64,000 bases of DNA, taken from assembly GCA_003864495.1 (NCBI GenBank), contig ML133465.1, forward strand, positions 186,001 through 250,000. Direction: 5' to 3'. The notes under the pieces are model-generated. The model did no database searches. It saw only the letters and a program-made list of their open reading frames with translations, and had not been told where the DNA came from. Below, piece after piece: positions 31,149-44,100 of the stretch (positions within the stretch are counted from its first letter, which is position 1; every line of letters starts with the position of its first letter). The position numbers were made by a program, and so were the translations under genes. Source of the stretch: Nemopilema nomurai (taxonomy: Eukaryota > Cnidaria > Scyphozoa > Rhizostomeae > Rhizostomatidae).

Positions 31149-33972
31149 TCACATTCCTGCTGATTCTCGTTTGGTAGACATCCAATCGTACGCCAGACCT
31201 CGACTCTCATCTTCGATCAGTTTTTTCGTCATTAATATGACACCAGCTACACCCACCATTACGGCAACGAGGCCACAGCCTACGGCCAGTATCAAGTCTC
31301 GTACCTGTACTTCATTTCGCTTGTGGTGGAGTTTGGATGTCTAGAATCAAAAAACGAGGAAATCATGTTTCTTTTGTCAAAAAAACTCTTGTCTTTACGG
31401 CCTGTGCCCAAAGACAGTTTGCCATAAGTGGCAGTTGTAATTTGCAATATATATATTGTGAAAGCAAGGGAGATTGAAACACACATGTCAATAGGCGTCA
31501 AGAACTCCAGTGAGTATCTGCGCACCACTAAGGAATGGCCGCGACGAGTTTCAGGGAAAACTTACATGTACACCCCTTTGTCCCGTAAATGTCTATGATT
31601 GTTCTTCAACACAATCTTTTCAAGAACAAGTCAAAAACTGCCAAGGAAGGAAACTGCCAAGGAAGGAAGGTGAGAAGGAGGAAGACTGCGTAGGAGAAAG
31701 ACTGCAAAGGAGGAAGACTGCGAACGAGAAAAGCTGCGGAGAAAATGAACACAACAAAATGCTTATTGCTTGCAGAAAACGATGTAACTTTTGACGCCGT
31801 CTGCGATGTCTGGCAGCTTGGCCACCTTATTCAACCCTATGCTATGTTCCAAGGTCTCATTTCAGTAATAGTGCAGGCCTCGCGTTCAGAGGCTCATGCT
31901 TCGTGCTCACCTCAGCAGCAGTGACGTCATCTTCATCAAAGCTAAACGGATTTTCTTCGATGTACTCTGCTTCCAGCTCATCTGTGACTGCCGGCTCGCC
32001 GCCATCTGTCTGCTCCAAATCTGCAATTTACCAAGCCAAAGCTGAAGCTTAGCTTAGAATCGAAAGCAAAGTTGGGCTCTTGTTCTCATGTCCGCCTTTA
32101 TTGCTATGCTTTTACGTTATAGGCAGCGTAAGAAGCCCTTTCTCTAACCTGAACAGGCAGTAGAGTTGCTCTGGCAATAGGTCTCCTCGTTAGAACATTT
32201 AGTGTTAAGAGACAAAGGTTTTCTCAAATAGGACTTCCAAGTGCTGCTAGAAGAGGCTATTACCGCGTAGCATCGGCTTCATTGGTTGCAGTGCACCTTC
32301 AACAAATTTTGTTCACAGTCCTTGGGAAAGCAGTTCACTGTCCTATCAACACCATAGAACATTACGCTCTTAGAGTGTCTAGCTTCTCTGGCAGTGCAAT
32401 TTGCGTAGAAAATTAAATACTTTTTTAATATTTACTATTCCTCAGACTAAGGGAAAGTGATATGTTCATTTCACAGCAGAACAATAACCAAGTGAGTATG
32501 GTCTTTATCGAAATTGTGGTACTTAGTTTCTGGCTACTTCAACCTAAAATGATTGCCAAAAGTGTTGGAACAATAACGATATTCTGTCACCTTAATCTGT
32601 GACATGATAGTCTGTTAGCGCACAATTACTTTACTGTGGTGGGCCGTGAGAATTCTGTTTATAAAATGTCCACCCGTTTACAGTTTGAGCCAGGTACTAT
32701 GCGTACGCGCCTCTTCGGAGAAAGCAACTTTGAAAACCAAGGCGGGCTTTCTTCTAAAGTGACTTGTTTACATTGTCACACCATGTCATGCTTACACATC
32801 TTTTCTCGCTCCTCAGCCTCCGGTCTGGCTCCGTGTTCTCTGCACATTAAATAAGACAACTAAGGCTCGGATTGTCCATAGAGGTTGAGCAACGCAGTCG
32901 GTAGAAACCCATCACAACTCGTTTCTACAATGGTGACCACGACGTGACTTTCTCAGCCGATATGGACACGAATTTCATTTTTCGTCATGCAAGCAACCCG
33001 ATGCATATGGTATGTACAAAAAAGATACAACTCGTTTCTACATCTCTTTTGTCCACTGTCAGCAGACACGCCTTGGTTTATTGATGCTAAGATTATGTCA
33101 CGACTCCAATCTACATAATACAGACGTTTAAAAAACTGTACTGGTACTTACACTTCGGACGGTACTTTCTTGCGACATAGGCTACTAGCGTATTCCTGGA
33201 CTGTTCGTCGTTCTCCTTTGGCGCACATGACTCTAGACTGTCACATATCACCGAATAACAGTCTTTGTTTATCATAAAGGCTAGATCACAATCGCCTATC
33301 CCACAGCACTGTGAAACGCACTGTTTCATTGATGTTATCGACTTGTTTGCTCTCAAGAAACGACCAGCATTTCTCCCTTCAGCCAACGTCACGTTTCTGT
33401 CTACTTTACTCTCCTTACAGTTAACTCTACCAAATGGCTCTGCTATGTCTAAGCACACTCCTATTGGTAAAAATGATATTGATTTTTCAAATGTCCATTC
33501 CATACTAGTATATACAATGAAGGGAAAAGAGTACAACGATAATTACAAAAGGACGTTTAACCGAACTCTGTTTGAAGAACTTGAGCTCACGTCCAAAACC
33601 TAGAGATGGGTTGAATACTTGTCATTGCAATACCTTGATGATTAATGAAAATCATTTCTTCAGAAGAAGAATCATTCCAATGACCAGTTTTCGAAATTAT
33701 CTTTCAATTGATTATTTACTGTGGCAGCTAGCCATAGTGATGCTGGGGCTAATTTTGTCACCGTGAAGGTGTTTTCATTAAATCTTCAGCAAATAAAAAC
33801 ACTCCAATCAGTTGATAACATGGCTTATTCCTAAAGTCTTACCGCTATAAAATGACATCAGTGAAAGTAATACGCTTGCTAACTGCAATCAGTTGATAAC
33901 ATGGCTTATTCCTAAAGTCTTACCGCTATAAAATGACATCAGTGAAAGTAATACGCTTGCTAACTGCAGCAT
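31149..33972 (-). CDS. MANSC-domain type I membrane protein, four exons, 219 aa
   Basis: Minus-strand exons 33972-33924, 33460-33152, 32020-31911 and 31340-31149 join in phase with GT-AG introns. Exon 1 is a signal peptide (MLQLASVLLSLMSFYSG). Exon 2 is the extracellular domain with the MANSC cysteine pattern: MKQCVSQCCGIGDCDLAFMI, then DCYSVICDSLESC. This seven-cysteine module is known from HAI-1, LRP11 and KIAA0319. Exon 3 is a short acidic linker (EQTDGGEPAVTDELEAEYIE). Exon 4 has the membrane helix (LILAVGCGLVAVMVGVAGVI) and a tail of about 27 residues ending KRESAGM. In larger relatives the module comes with Kunitz, PKD or LDL-A domains; here it stands alone. Partner and function are unknown. 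An 81-bp tandem duplication covers the end of exon 1 and its donor site. Confidence 0.85.
32829..32854. repeat. Short dispersed-repeat match to 3108-3133
   Basis: CTCCGTGTTCTCTGCACATT plus AAATAA matches the earlier site with two differences. It is in intron 2 of the MANSC gene. Too short to classify. Confidence 0.4.
33805..33968. repeat. 81-bp perfect tandem duplication over MANSC exon 1 and its 5' splice site
   Basis: 33805-33885 and 33886-33966 are identical as far as I can read, and two more bases match. On the minus strand the unit contains the signal-peptide coding bases after the ATGC, the GTAAGA donor and about 30 bp of intron. The second (intronic) copy lacks the ATG. Confidence 0.95.
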
Positions 33973-36900
33973 CTTGTGTTGCTGTAAAAGCGTCATTAAT
34001 CATAACGGTGTCTTCTCTTTAAATCGTTTCCTGAAATTTTAAATGAATATTAGGCATCATTCTCAATAAGACCAAATTCACAAATAACTGCCCTTAGCAA
34101 TGCATGCATGCATTACACAATCAATGGAGCAATACCATTTATACCCCTACATACTCCCTGTGAACACTCTTGTCAACCTCTGTAATTCTCGCCTCTTTCA
34201 ATACTGTTGATTCTCTTCATCCTCGTTCTTCTTGTTCAATTCAAGCTACCTTCATCATAGTATTTGCTCCTTATCGCTATTCTTTGTGATGCAAGGCAGA
34301 TGAAAAGCTATTTTGACGTGAAACATTATAAAAACTGTCGGCCTATCGCTTTGTTGTTTATGAGCATGGGTTCTCACCTCTGCGCACACTGATCGCATCT
34401 CACGTCTTTTCGATACACGCAAATCACAGAAAGAAATGATAGCTCTCTTCTGCAAAATACCGACACAAACATGTTCACTTCAAGCTGTATCTTCACCTCC
34501 ACATTACCCATTTCTGCTATTCTTGAGCCGAGTTAGGCCTAAAGCTGCCTTAGGCGAACGCTGATATAGGCCTGGACTTTTTCGCATAATCTAAAGTCCT
34601 TTCGTGAAATCAAAAGCTAAACTCTTAAATTATTGTATGTTAATATATGACTGTGCCTAATAGATTTTACTGAAAATTGTTTTCATTTTTCAATGCGAGA
34701 CTTGAATCTTTACAATCTGTTGATTACCAATGCTAGGTTTATACCAAAATAGATTATGCTTCTTCAATCCTAAGTTTCGTTGGCAAAGAGCTTCAAAAGT
34801 TATTGGTGAGTGAGGACACAATTGCAATCAATTATTGGCCGCTTTGCATTCAAGATGCGTTTTTTACGAACAACATAAAAGTTAATTAGTTGTTCACATT
34901 CGATTCCTGCAACGAAAACACAAACTACAAATACAATTGCGCGTCCATCGTAGGACAACTTTTCGTGAATGTTAAAGAAAAAAATGAAAAAATTAACGTA
35001 TTTCTAACAAGATATCTCAAGTAAAGGTTTCTTTACCTGGGACATGTCCTTTTGAAACGCTATAAGACTTTCAGCTGATCGACGCATCGACTATTCCGCC
35101 ATTATGGGCTAGAACAGCAACAAACCTCTAATCAAATTAAGGTCAATGACCCTGATATGCTTGGCTGCTTCTTGCTAAAGTAATCTTCTCAAATACTTTA
35201 CAAGCTGTCAACAAGCAATCAAACTGGCCGAACTTGTGAAATAGTTCCGCGGGGATCCTTCTTCTTTGGAGTTCTTTAGAGTTATCTTTCTGTTTGGGAA
35301 GACGAGGATTTTCAAAGCGATATGGAAGACATTCCTCAACAGGGATAGTCAATTAATTGCGCATATCAGAAAAAATGTCGGTATTTTAGTAAAATGTCGG
35401 TATTTTAGTTGCATGTCTGTGAATAGCTTGGGCAGGGATGTTTTCAGCAAACATTATTTTCAGTTGTTTTCGTCTGGAGAGCGTCAATAAGCTTTCTACT
35501 ATTTTCTCTGCCACATGCAATTCATCAATGTTTATACATCGTTCTTTGACGCATTAATTGTGCACACCCTCTTGCTGAACTGAAATTTATTCGTGAGAGT
35601 ATCAAATACCGGATTGAACATTATTATGTCCTCTAGTGTGAGAAATACACGAAGCTTTATGTCGTGCGCCACCCACGCCACCCAACTCGTGATTCTCTGT
35701 TTTGGAATGGGTATGCCTGTTGATAAACATTGGTATACGATGCGTAATTGTTGATGCGCGGGGGCTGGTGCGAAGTGGTCATCACTGCGTATAAAGCAAA
35801 GTGGTGATGAACTACACGGGACTTTCCATTTGTCCACTGATGACAATCACCAATCCAATGATAATAAACTTTCAGCGATGAAGAGTTGATAAAATGTCAG
35901 CACTGTTAAGCCACAGGCGATCTATTTGGCGTTTGATTATGCTAGAGAGAAATGTGCTTTGGCAGAGGACAGCCTTCTAGCAAGTAGCAAGACTTACTAA
36001 TGTGATGAGAGAACTCTTTCGCAATGTCAGTCCCTTTTTGTTAGGCCCTTTAACAAAGCCTAAGATTATTGTCTTTTACCAGCCATACATCAGCCTGTAA
36101 CGTCACTGAAGTTTTATTCGAAATAGCCTTGGAGACTATTAAGTCTAAGTCGAATATTCTTGCGGTATTGTTACACATTAATTTATTTTCTATGTATATG
36201 AATTAAACTTTACAAGGCTGCACTTTGGTTTCAATGTTTTGTACTGCAGCTTTCTTTAAGGTTTTTGCTGGCGCGTAAATGAGGACTTGTTTTTCAACAG
36301 TGGATAAGACACCTCGTACTATTTGCATTATGCAAAACAGTCCAGTTTACGCATGTCCTTTTACTCTGGATACAAACAATGCCTGCCAAAATTGTTCACT
36401 CATCCCCCTTTTTTTGGAGTCCACAACAAATTGTATCCACATGCTTGTTTTCTATACATATAAAAATTACAATAACAAATTACCGACTGAAAAAGAACGA
36501 TGCATATCAAGCCATTCGATAACAATATGGCATTTCACGTCTAAGCAGAATTGGTGTTTTGCATGCACAAAACCGTCATTCAAAGGGTTCAAGGTTCCTC
36601 TAAAATTATGTCTAAATTTGAAAACACACATTTTGTCCATCTCGCATTCTTTGCGATCACACGTGTTGACCAACTCACTTTCTTGCTCCTTTGACATGAT
36701 TGTCTAGTCGCTGGTAAGTACAAGCTGCTTCAAAATGAGGCTCGTTCCAGGCTCCCAAACAGTAAATACCTGTAACCTTTGATTTTCTGAGCACTAGGTC
36801 AGGTACCAGCTATTTTGATCGCTTTTTGTTATTTCTTGAATTCTTAATGGGAAAATTTGTGTAAAAACAAGATGATGAATGGATAGTATAAAGAAAAAGG

Positions 36901-38109
36901 TATGTTTTTATTGTTCAGTCTTCAAATCTGTTTATCATTTTATATGTTATAAATATATCAAACTTATTGAGAAGCTTAGATTTTAAAAGGACAAGCATCT
37001 ACCTTGCGTGTGTATATGTGTTACATTGCTCACTTCTTAAAACATACGAATTTCAGCTGGGTATAGCTATTTCAAGCAAACGCATATTCTACAAGCAGAA
37101 CCTTATTAAAAATGATTTTCTCAGAGGCTTTTAATTCAAACAAAGCAAATATCTCTAGGCTTACAGAGAGTTTAATCTTCTTAAATGGTACGCAGCCATA
37201 AGTCTTTGATGGAGTTTAGCTTTTTATAGTTAAACTGAGGCACTGTCTTCTAACTGTAGATTTTCGGCAGACTTCTCAGTGGTCACTATACTGTCTTAAT
37301 CTTTGATTTATGCATTAGGTACTAGAGGTTAATACTGCACTGCTATGGCTTCTAATAGTAACACATGTTACCGAAAATGCTATCGAAGCTTGCGACGGTC
37401 GTGTCACCGCAACATTTGAAACCATAAAAATGCATCCAGCATTTAATATATCTCATGTTTTCTCGGATCTGGCTTGAAGCTAGAAATTCTTTGAAATTAT
37501 GTATCCATATTGCAATGTTCTTTGAAATTATGTATCCATATCTTAGCTAAATAGTTAAAGAGCAGAATGCAAAAATTAGTTTTCTACTTTTTGCATTTAT
37601 TTATCCACATATACATAATTATAAATAATGGTAGTAAAAATAGGAACCAAACTGCAGGCCACATTATGCAGAATCGAAAGACTGCTAGGAGATAACTTCA
37701 CCTGCTGATATAGAAAATTTTTCTTGCCTTTCTTTTGGCAACATAGCACAGGAATTTCATAGGTTTTAAAGTGAAAACATCTCTAAAACAACATTTTCTT
37801 TAAACCACGATTTTCCTTCAGAAACTGCCAAAAAGTGTTGGACAGTCTACAGATTCATTTTCTTGCGACAGTTCTTCCAGAAAGATTATCTATTGTGCCA
37901 TTAAAGAGATTGTCTAGCCGTTAGATTGATGCTTTTCGCTTAGGCCATAGCATTCTTGTGTATATTACTCATAATTTTAATGAAATTGCGTGGCATGTCC
38001 TAAGTTGATTTTAGTACATTTTTGAGAATTATGTAGTGCATGGAAATTCTTTTAGATTGTGTTCTTCAGTTTAATCTTATTGTTCAAATCCGTATGCTTT
38101 TATTTCAGG
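33973..38109. other. Divergent intergenic region between MANSC (-) and ApeC (+) genes
   Basis: No supportable coding exon; the longer frames (near 35532-35846 on minus and 36279-36707 on plus) have no recognisable domain. It has small direct repeats at 35374-35410 (AAAATGTCGGTATTTTAGT twice) and 37488-37541 (TTCTTTGAAATTATGTATCC twice). A CTTTTATTTCAG acceptor at about 38100-38109 suggests that the ApeC gene's first coding exon follows a 5' UTR intron, so a non-coding first exon may lie within this interval. Confidence 0.5.
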
Positions 38110-38162
38110 ATGTTGCTTCTCGCAAGAATAATATTCAATAGAAAAGATGATTTTGACCCATC

Positions 38163-41100
38163 ATGAAGAAACATTTACAGCTCATTGTATTTTTCTTCAG
38201 TTTTACTTTACTGCCAGCACTAGCGATAGTGGGTAGGTACTCTACTTGTATAGGCCACCAAAGTAACACTTGATAGCAATTTGAATTTCTTGCTGACACT
38301 ACAGCCAGATAGTTTGCAGTTATCTCTTCTGATTTAGTCGTTTCATTAATTTAAGTACTTCTCAGTCTATATATGGTCCAGGGCAATGGGCCTAACAGAA
38401 TTTCCAAGACAGTTAGTAACTTTGCTAAATACCATTGCTATCTAGCATAGTATTGTTCATAAAAGATTCTTTTCCTTATGGTAGTGATGCTAACTGTTTC
38501 ATAGTAGCATAAATAAATCTAAATGCGGATTTACTGCAAAGAAGAATACGCCTTTGAACATAACGAAACGCCATTTTGAGATGATTCCAATCCAACCAAC
38601 TGTTGTACGCATACTTTAATCTAATCTAAGTAGAAAATTGAACTTGTAGTTGAAGCTCCGACCAACCAACCCCCACCCCCAACACCCCCACTCCCCCTAA
38701 TTGTATCACGGGTGTTAATGTGCGTTGGAGTCTTGCATGATTTTCCAGAAAAATAAGGAAGGTTATCACCTCAAGTTACCCGAATCGCAATGTCCCGGAT
38801 TTTTTCTATTTCATAGTGAAGTATCACTTGAAGTATCGTGGAGCGTGTGAAACTTGAAAGTTATTTTGGAACACGCCTATCGTATCTGCCCTCTTGCTAA
38901 ATGGTCCCTGTGCATTTTACGTTTTCTATTTTTTCTAGGTCTTGGCTCATCAGTTAGCAAAGGACCGAGATTTTTAGAATATTTCAGTTTTTTACGGAGT
39001 GGAAGCACAATTCTTTCAAGACGAAAGCGGATATCAGAACCGGCGACCAACATCAACCGTAGATCCGAACAGCCACAGCCCCCGTCAGAGGCTAGGGGGC
39101 AAAGTCTTTCGTCGCTCACACAGAGAAGTGTCGACGGGGGCAGCCACACGTCAAAGGTAACAGAGGAAAAGCAGCGGTTTTAACCATACTCTTCTGGCTT
39201 CTCTAGTCCACCGAAGCTTTTTGTATTCAAGAATAGTAGTTTGGCTTGCATAAAGTTCAATGCTTGTCTTCATGCTAGGTTACAGCCCCATTCGATTATC
39301 CTCTACTAATCGGCGAGTAGTGCAAATTTCATGTGGCATGCGCAATGCAGGTTAATACTCGAAGTAGCTGGGCACCAAATTACCATTGGCATGCTTCATC
39401 TATTTGGCCGTGCAAGCTCTCCTGCATGACTCAATTCTAGTGCCAACGTGGTGGTGATCGACCTTATTATACGTTAACTATCAAGGCAGTATTTACAAAT
39501 GAATCAGTTACGATTTCCTTTAACTTTAAAGCTCTGAAATGAGTTTCATAGTCTAACAGCCAAGTCATTGCACTTCTAACATCTTGCATTTCTAGAAATT
39601 ATTCTCTCATCCCTTCGTAAAGCCCCAGATTTAACACCGAGGATCTGAGTTTAGCAAAGCATCAAAAACCTTGGTACCATAAGCATCGTAACATAACCAG
39701 GAATTGGAATCCAAAAAGAACATAGTAATGTCACGCGAGCATAAAACGAACTGAAACGAGGCGAAATTCTCTATTTGATTAAACGAGGTTGGTGTCCGGA
39801 CTGCCTTCGGGCACAAATAATGTTGTAGAGTCCAGACCCCAGTGCTAGTCAGTACCGCTTGCGGTCAATGCGAAATAAAGTCCCTGCAAAGCAGATAGGC
39901 TGTGTCTACAGACCGAATATGTTTATTTTACGATTTGATACCAGCCATACCTTTTTTATTCGTCTTTTCTGATTTGATTATTGATTGAGGCTCGCGTCTC
40001 TTCTTATTATAATGATTACCCTGATCTATCGAGTCATCTACGTAAATGCTTTTCTTGCACGTATTTTTCAAGGCTGGTCTCCCAAACATCGTGACAATAT
40101 CGTCGAATGTTGTTCCGAATGATGGGGGTGATTCGGGTGATGCCGAACAGGAACTCTCTGGAGGCACTGCAAATACCGATCCCTCCAGTGATCAGGTGAT
40201 CGGCGGCTCATCATCAGGTACAGCAAGAATTGAATGCACAATGAACCTATTTCATAGACAGTCAAATTTATTCATAAACATCGGGTACCCAGTCTTAATA
40301 AGCAAACCACCATTAAGTAGCCCCTGCTTATTATTAACATATTCTATCGAATTCCCTATCATACTTACTGGTGAATGAAGCTAAATTTTCTTCGCTCTCT
40401 TGATCTCTTGCCTTGTCACTCTTACTTTATTCCATAATTTTTAAACAACTTTTGAATCTAGAACTGGCCTTTGGATCGAAATTGAGACTGAGCTATTGGT
40501 TTTTCTTGAATCCATTGCGAAAATAGGCAAAACAAGAGTAGCATAAAGGAGCAATCACCATAGACAGAATAAAGGCTCTGAAAACCAGATTGTTGATAGA
40601 AAAGAACAATAGTTGCTTCTCGTGGATTAGTTTTTTGTAGCAGGCTCGAGTACCAAAAACTTATTAAACATTCTGAAATAGAATATGTTCAGACATCTAG
40701 CAGTTGGCTGATAATAACAAAATAGATTTGATTAGTTGTTTTTAATTTCTATTTCGATGTGCTTTAGCAAGAAATTTCTAGTATTTTCAATGAAACAAAT
40801 AGAAACGAAAGCCTTCCATATATGTTTTCCAGATATCTTGTGGCCTAAGGGACGCTATGGCCTCCCTCGCACGATCCACGGTTGCCCAGCATCAAAAGGC
40901 TTTACATGGAAACAAGGCTATCGTTACCACGATACCGAAGATGATGGGACTGAGAACGAGCACTCAGACAATTTCCATCTTGCAAGTAATTTTACTGAAG
41001 ACGGTATTCGTCATGAATTCTGCATCAAGGATTCTGATACCGGTGCTAACGAGTAAGTTTCTCTCTTCAAAAATCAACAAATGCACAGCTTAAGCTGAAA

Positions 41101-44100
41101 AAATGAATAATCGATAATTCTACAGGGCTCTTGTTGATAACAGCACGTTTGTTGCTGAAAGGCAACCCTGCATGAATAATTATATTATTATTATTATAAT
41201 TATATCATTCTTATTATTACTAGTATAAGCTCATTACATTCAAAGTATAAGTCTCTTGTTACGACCAAATTAAGACGTCTTTTCTTGCAGTCATTTTTCG
41301 TAGGCCACTTTTGTTCTCTGACTAGAGCTTTAATTTCGATATAACTATAGAGTCAGCGAGTTTTTTTTCTATTGCACAACAAGCCTCAGTAACTCTTTTG
41401 CTTATTCAAATTCTAGTGCATTACCTTGTAGAACTTACAAGTAGCGATAAAATCATCCCTTCAAAGTGCAGTATTATGCTCCAGTTTATCATTATTCAAA
41501 AGATCCGTTACCCTTTCCTACATCTTACTTTTATCCATACAACAATGTAACTCACTTGTGTGGGGTAGTTGTTGCGGATACCATCTTCTGTTTCGTTCTT
41601 TTATTCAACATGGGCCAGTTTGGCTCCTAGAATAGAATTTTTATCTTGGATTTTCGTGCTGTTCATGAGCCAAATCATATTGAAGGCCCCAATTTCCCCT
41701 TTTATATTTTAACTTTGTGATTCAATATTCAAAAATTGATACTTGATGATTTCCTTGCATAGGTGGCCCCCTGGAAAATATTGCATTTACAAAAAAGGCC
41801 CAAACTGCCCAAGCACGCTGGTAGAAGGGTTCGTCATTTGGGATGACGAGAACACTGACAACCAAAACGAATTCGGGGGGACGTTGCCCGAAGGCTTGTT
41901 TTCTGACGACACAAAAATATATTTTTGCTGTCAAACAGAGGGCTCTGTAGATAAGCCAATTGAGCTGCCGACAAAAAAAGACTTCTTAATGTTTTCCTTC
42001 CAGTCCACAAAATGCCAAAAAGTAAGACAACTTTCTATTATCTGTTTTCATTCCTCCTAATGTAATGTGTTAATACCTGTGTACCTGTTAATACAAATGC
42101 AAGAATCTCAAATAACAGTATAAAAGCACAACGATCAGATGGCCAAGAGCCAAAAAAGCTGGCTTTATCAGGCCAAGAAGAGATGCTCAAATGTTTCAAG
42201 CTAGAAATTATCACACTTGGCGTAACCACTTACTGCTCAGCTTCGTCGCTACTGAGTGGCTATAATGACAGCGTACGCCCTCCTCCCCTATAACAGGACA
42301 CGTATTGTCATTGGGACACGTGATATCCTACGTGATGCTGATTATATAAGCCAATCATTCTTCCCTTGATCACGTGTATTGTAAATATTGATAACCTTGG
42401 AAATTAGTTGGGAGTTGTGTTCCTGATGTCAAAATGTAACGAGTGTGTTGTTCTCGCCTCTCGCTAACCCCTCTTTCGGTGAGCTTGAAAGTAAAATAGT
42501 GGTGACTAGATGAGATAGAAAAGAGAATCATAATATTCTTTTTTCTTCTTTATGGAAATGACACAGAGATTTGACACAGGTAGTTTAAGCCATTAGAAGA
42601 CATCAGTTACTTTTGAACACACATTTCAACCCTTTCTCTCTGTGAGCCTCATCTCTGTTAGGATCTAAAACTCTAGTTCATGCACAATCTCTTTGATCCC
42701 TTCAAAGGTACAGAACATGAAGTCTTCAAGTGAATTTTTGAAGTTTGATGACGAAGACCACGGTAATATTGATTACGAAGGAGGGGCCTATCCATACGGG
42801 ATACACAAAGCTCAGAAGGACCATATGCTTTTTTTATGCTATTATGAGCAAGATAAAGCAGGTTGGTTGCGTTTTCTGGGTTTAGACTAATGCTTGATGC
42901 CACTAATTCTTAGAAATCTACTCTTCTAGTACTTATAAATATATCTTTTGGAAAACAATACGTTTTACCAGTCCAGTGAAATCAAAGGTTTCTCGTGTAT
43001 CACTACTCTTTAGCAAGGAATCCCCATGATTATTAAAGAGCTTTAGCAGCGCTTTGAAGTTATTTTCAAGCTAGACTTTCCACAAACCTTTGATTTTTGG
43101 AATTCATAATGGGCAGACTAAGCTTATTGAATTGTTTGCTGCGGTGTGACGATTGAAATTTTGCTTTGGAGCTTTGGTATAGCTCCAAAGCAGAAGAGTT
43201 TCCATTTAGTGTCTTTTTTACAATAATCATCGAATTGAGCAAGTTATCTAAGAGGAAAAAAGGCACGGTTTTACAATAGCAATTGTTGTTATTCGGACAC
43301 TGTTTGAAACGAGGTAGTATCTTGCAGCTAAGTCGAGCAGAACGAGGCTGATTCAACAGGAATCCACAGGCATGCAGGAGCATGGGGAGAGTGACTTGGC
43401 GAGTGACGATCAACGAGCGCTTCAAAAGTCAGAAGAAATGATGAAAGCATTCTTGACAGCAACCGGAGGCGAAGAAGATGACTTGAATAAAAGCGAAAGA
43501 ACGCGCACGATCATCAAAACAATTAAGGTAAAGATGGTTTGAAGCAATCAGTATGAAGGCTTAATTTATTAATTAAAGGGGTGAATAATATCAAAGGGGG
43601 TAGAGCATAAATTACAAAATGAAGCAATTATGTGAATTAATCCATTATGTATGAAAGTACAATAATTTACCACATGCCTTCATTATAAAGTAGGCTTTAT
43701 CATTTACAATATCCATGCATCGTTGTTTTGAAGGAAGAAGACAAGTAATTTCCCAATCTTTATTCTCATTATACTGGGAGTTTGTATGCTATTCCTGCTC
43801 AGCTTAAAATGCAGCGATCCAATAATTTGATAAATATCCTTTAAACTTTAGAAAAAGTAGTTTATCTTTTCAAGAGTTTGGCATCAGGAATACGTGAGGG
43901 ATACATGAGCGAAAAAAGCCATATCAGTCTAGATGTACAATCATGCAGGTTATTTAACAAAATTAATAGGATACAATGAGTCTAAAATACAAGACCAAAA
44001 CACCAAAAAAATTCAGAAATAGTTTTGCAATGATAAGCAAGGTATCAGACTAAGATAGCTAGGACATCTCATGCGCTTGCACCCAGAAACACCAGCAAGG

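Noticed and set aside
35532..35846. 104-aa minus-strand frame
   Set aside because: No recognisable family or exon boundaries; left unannotated.
36279..36707. 142-aa plus-strand frame upstream of the ApeC gene
   Set aside because: No domain, no splice-site support, irregular composition; probably chance.
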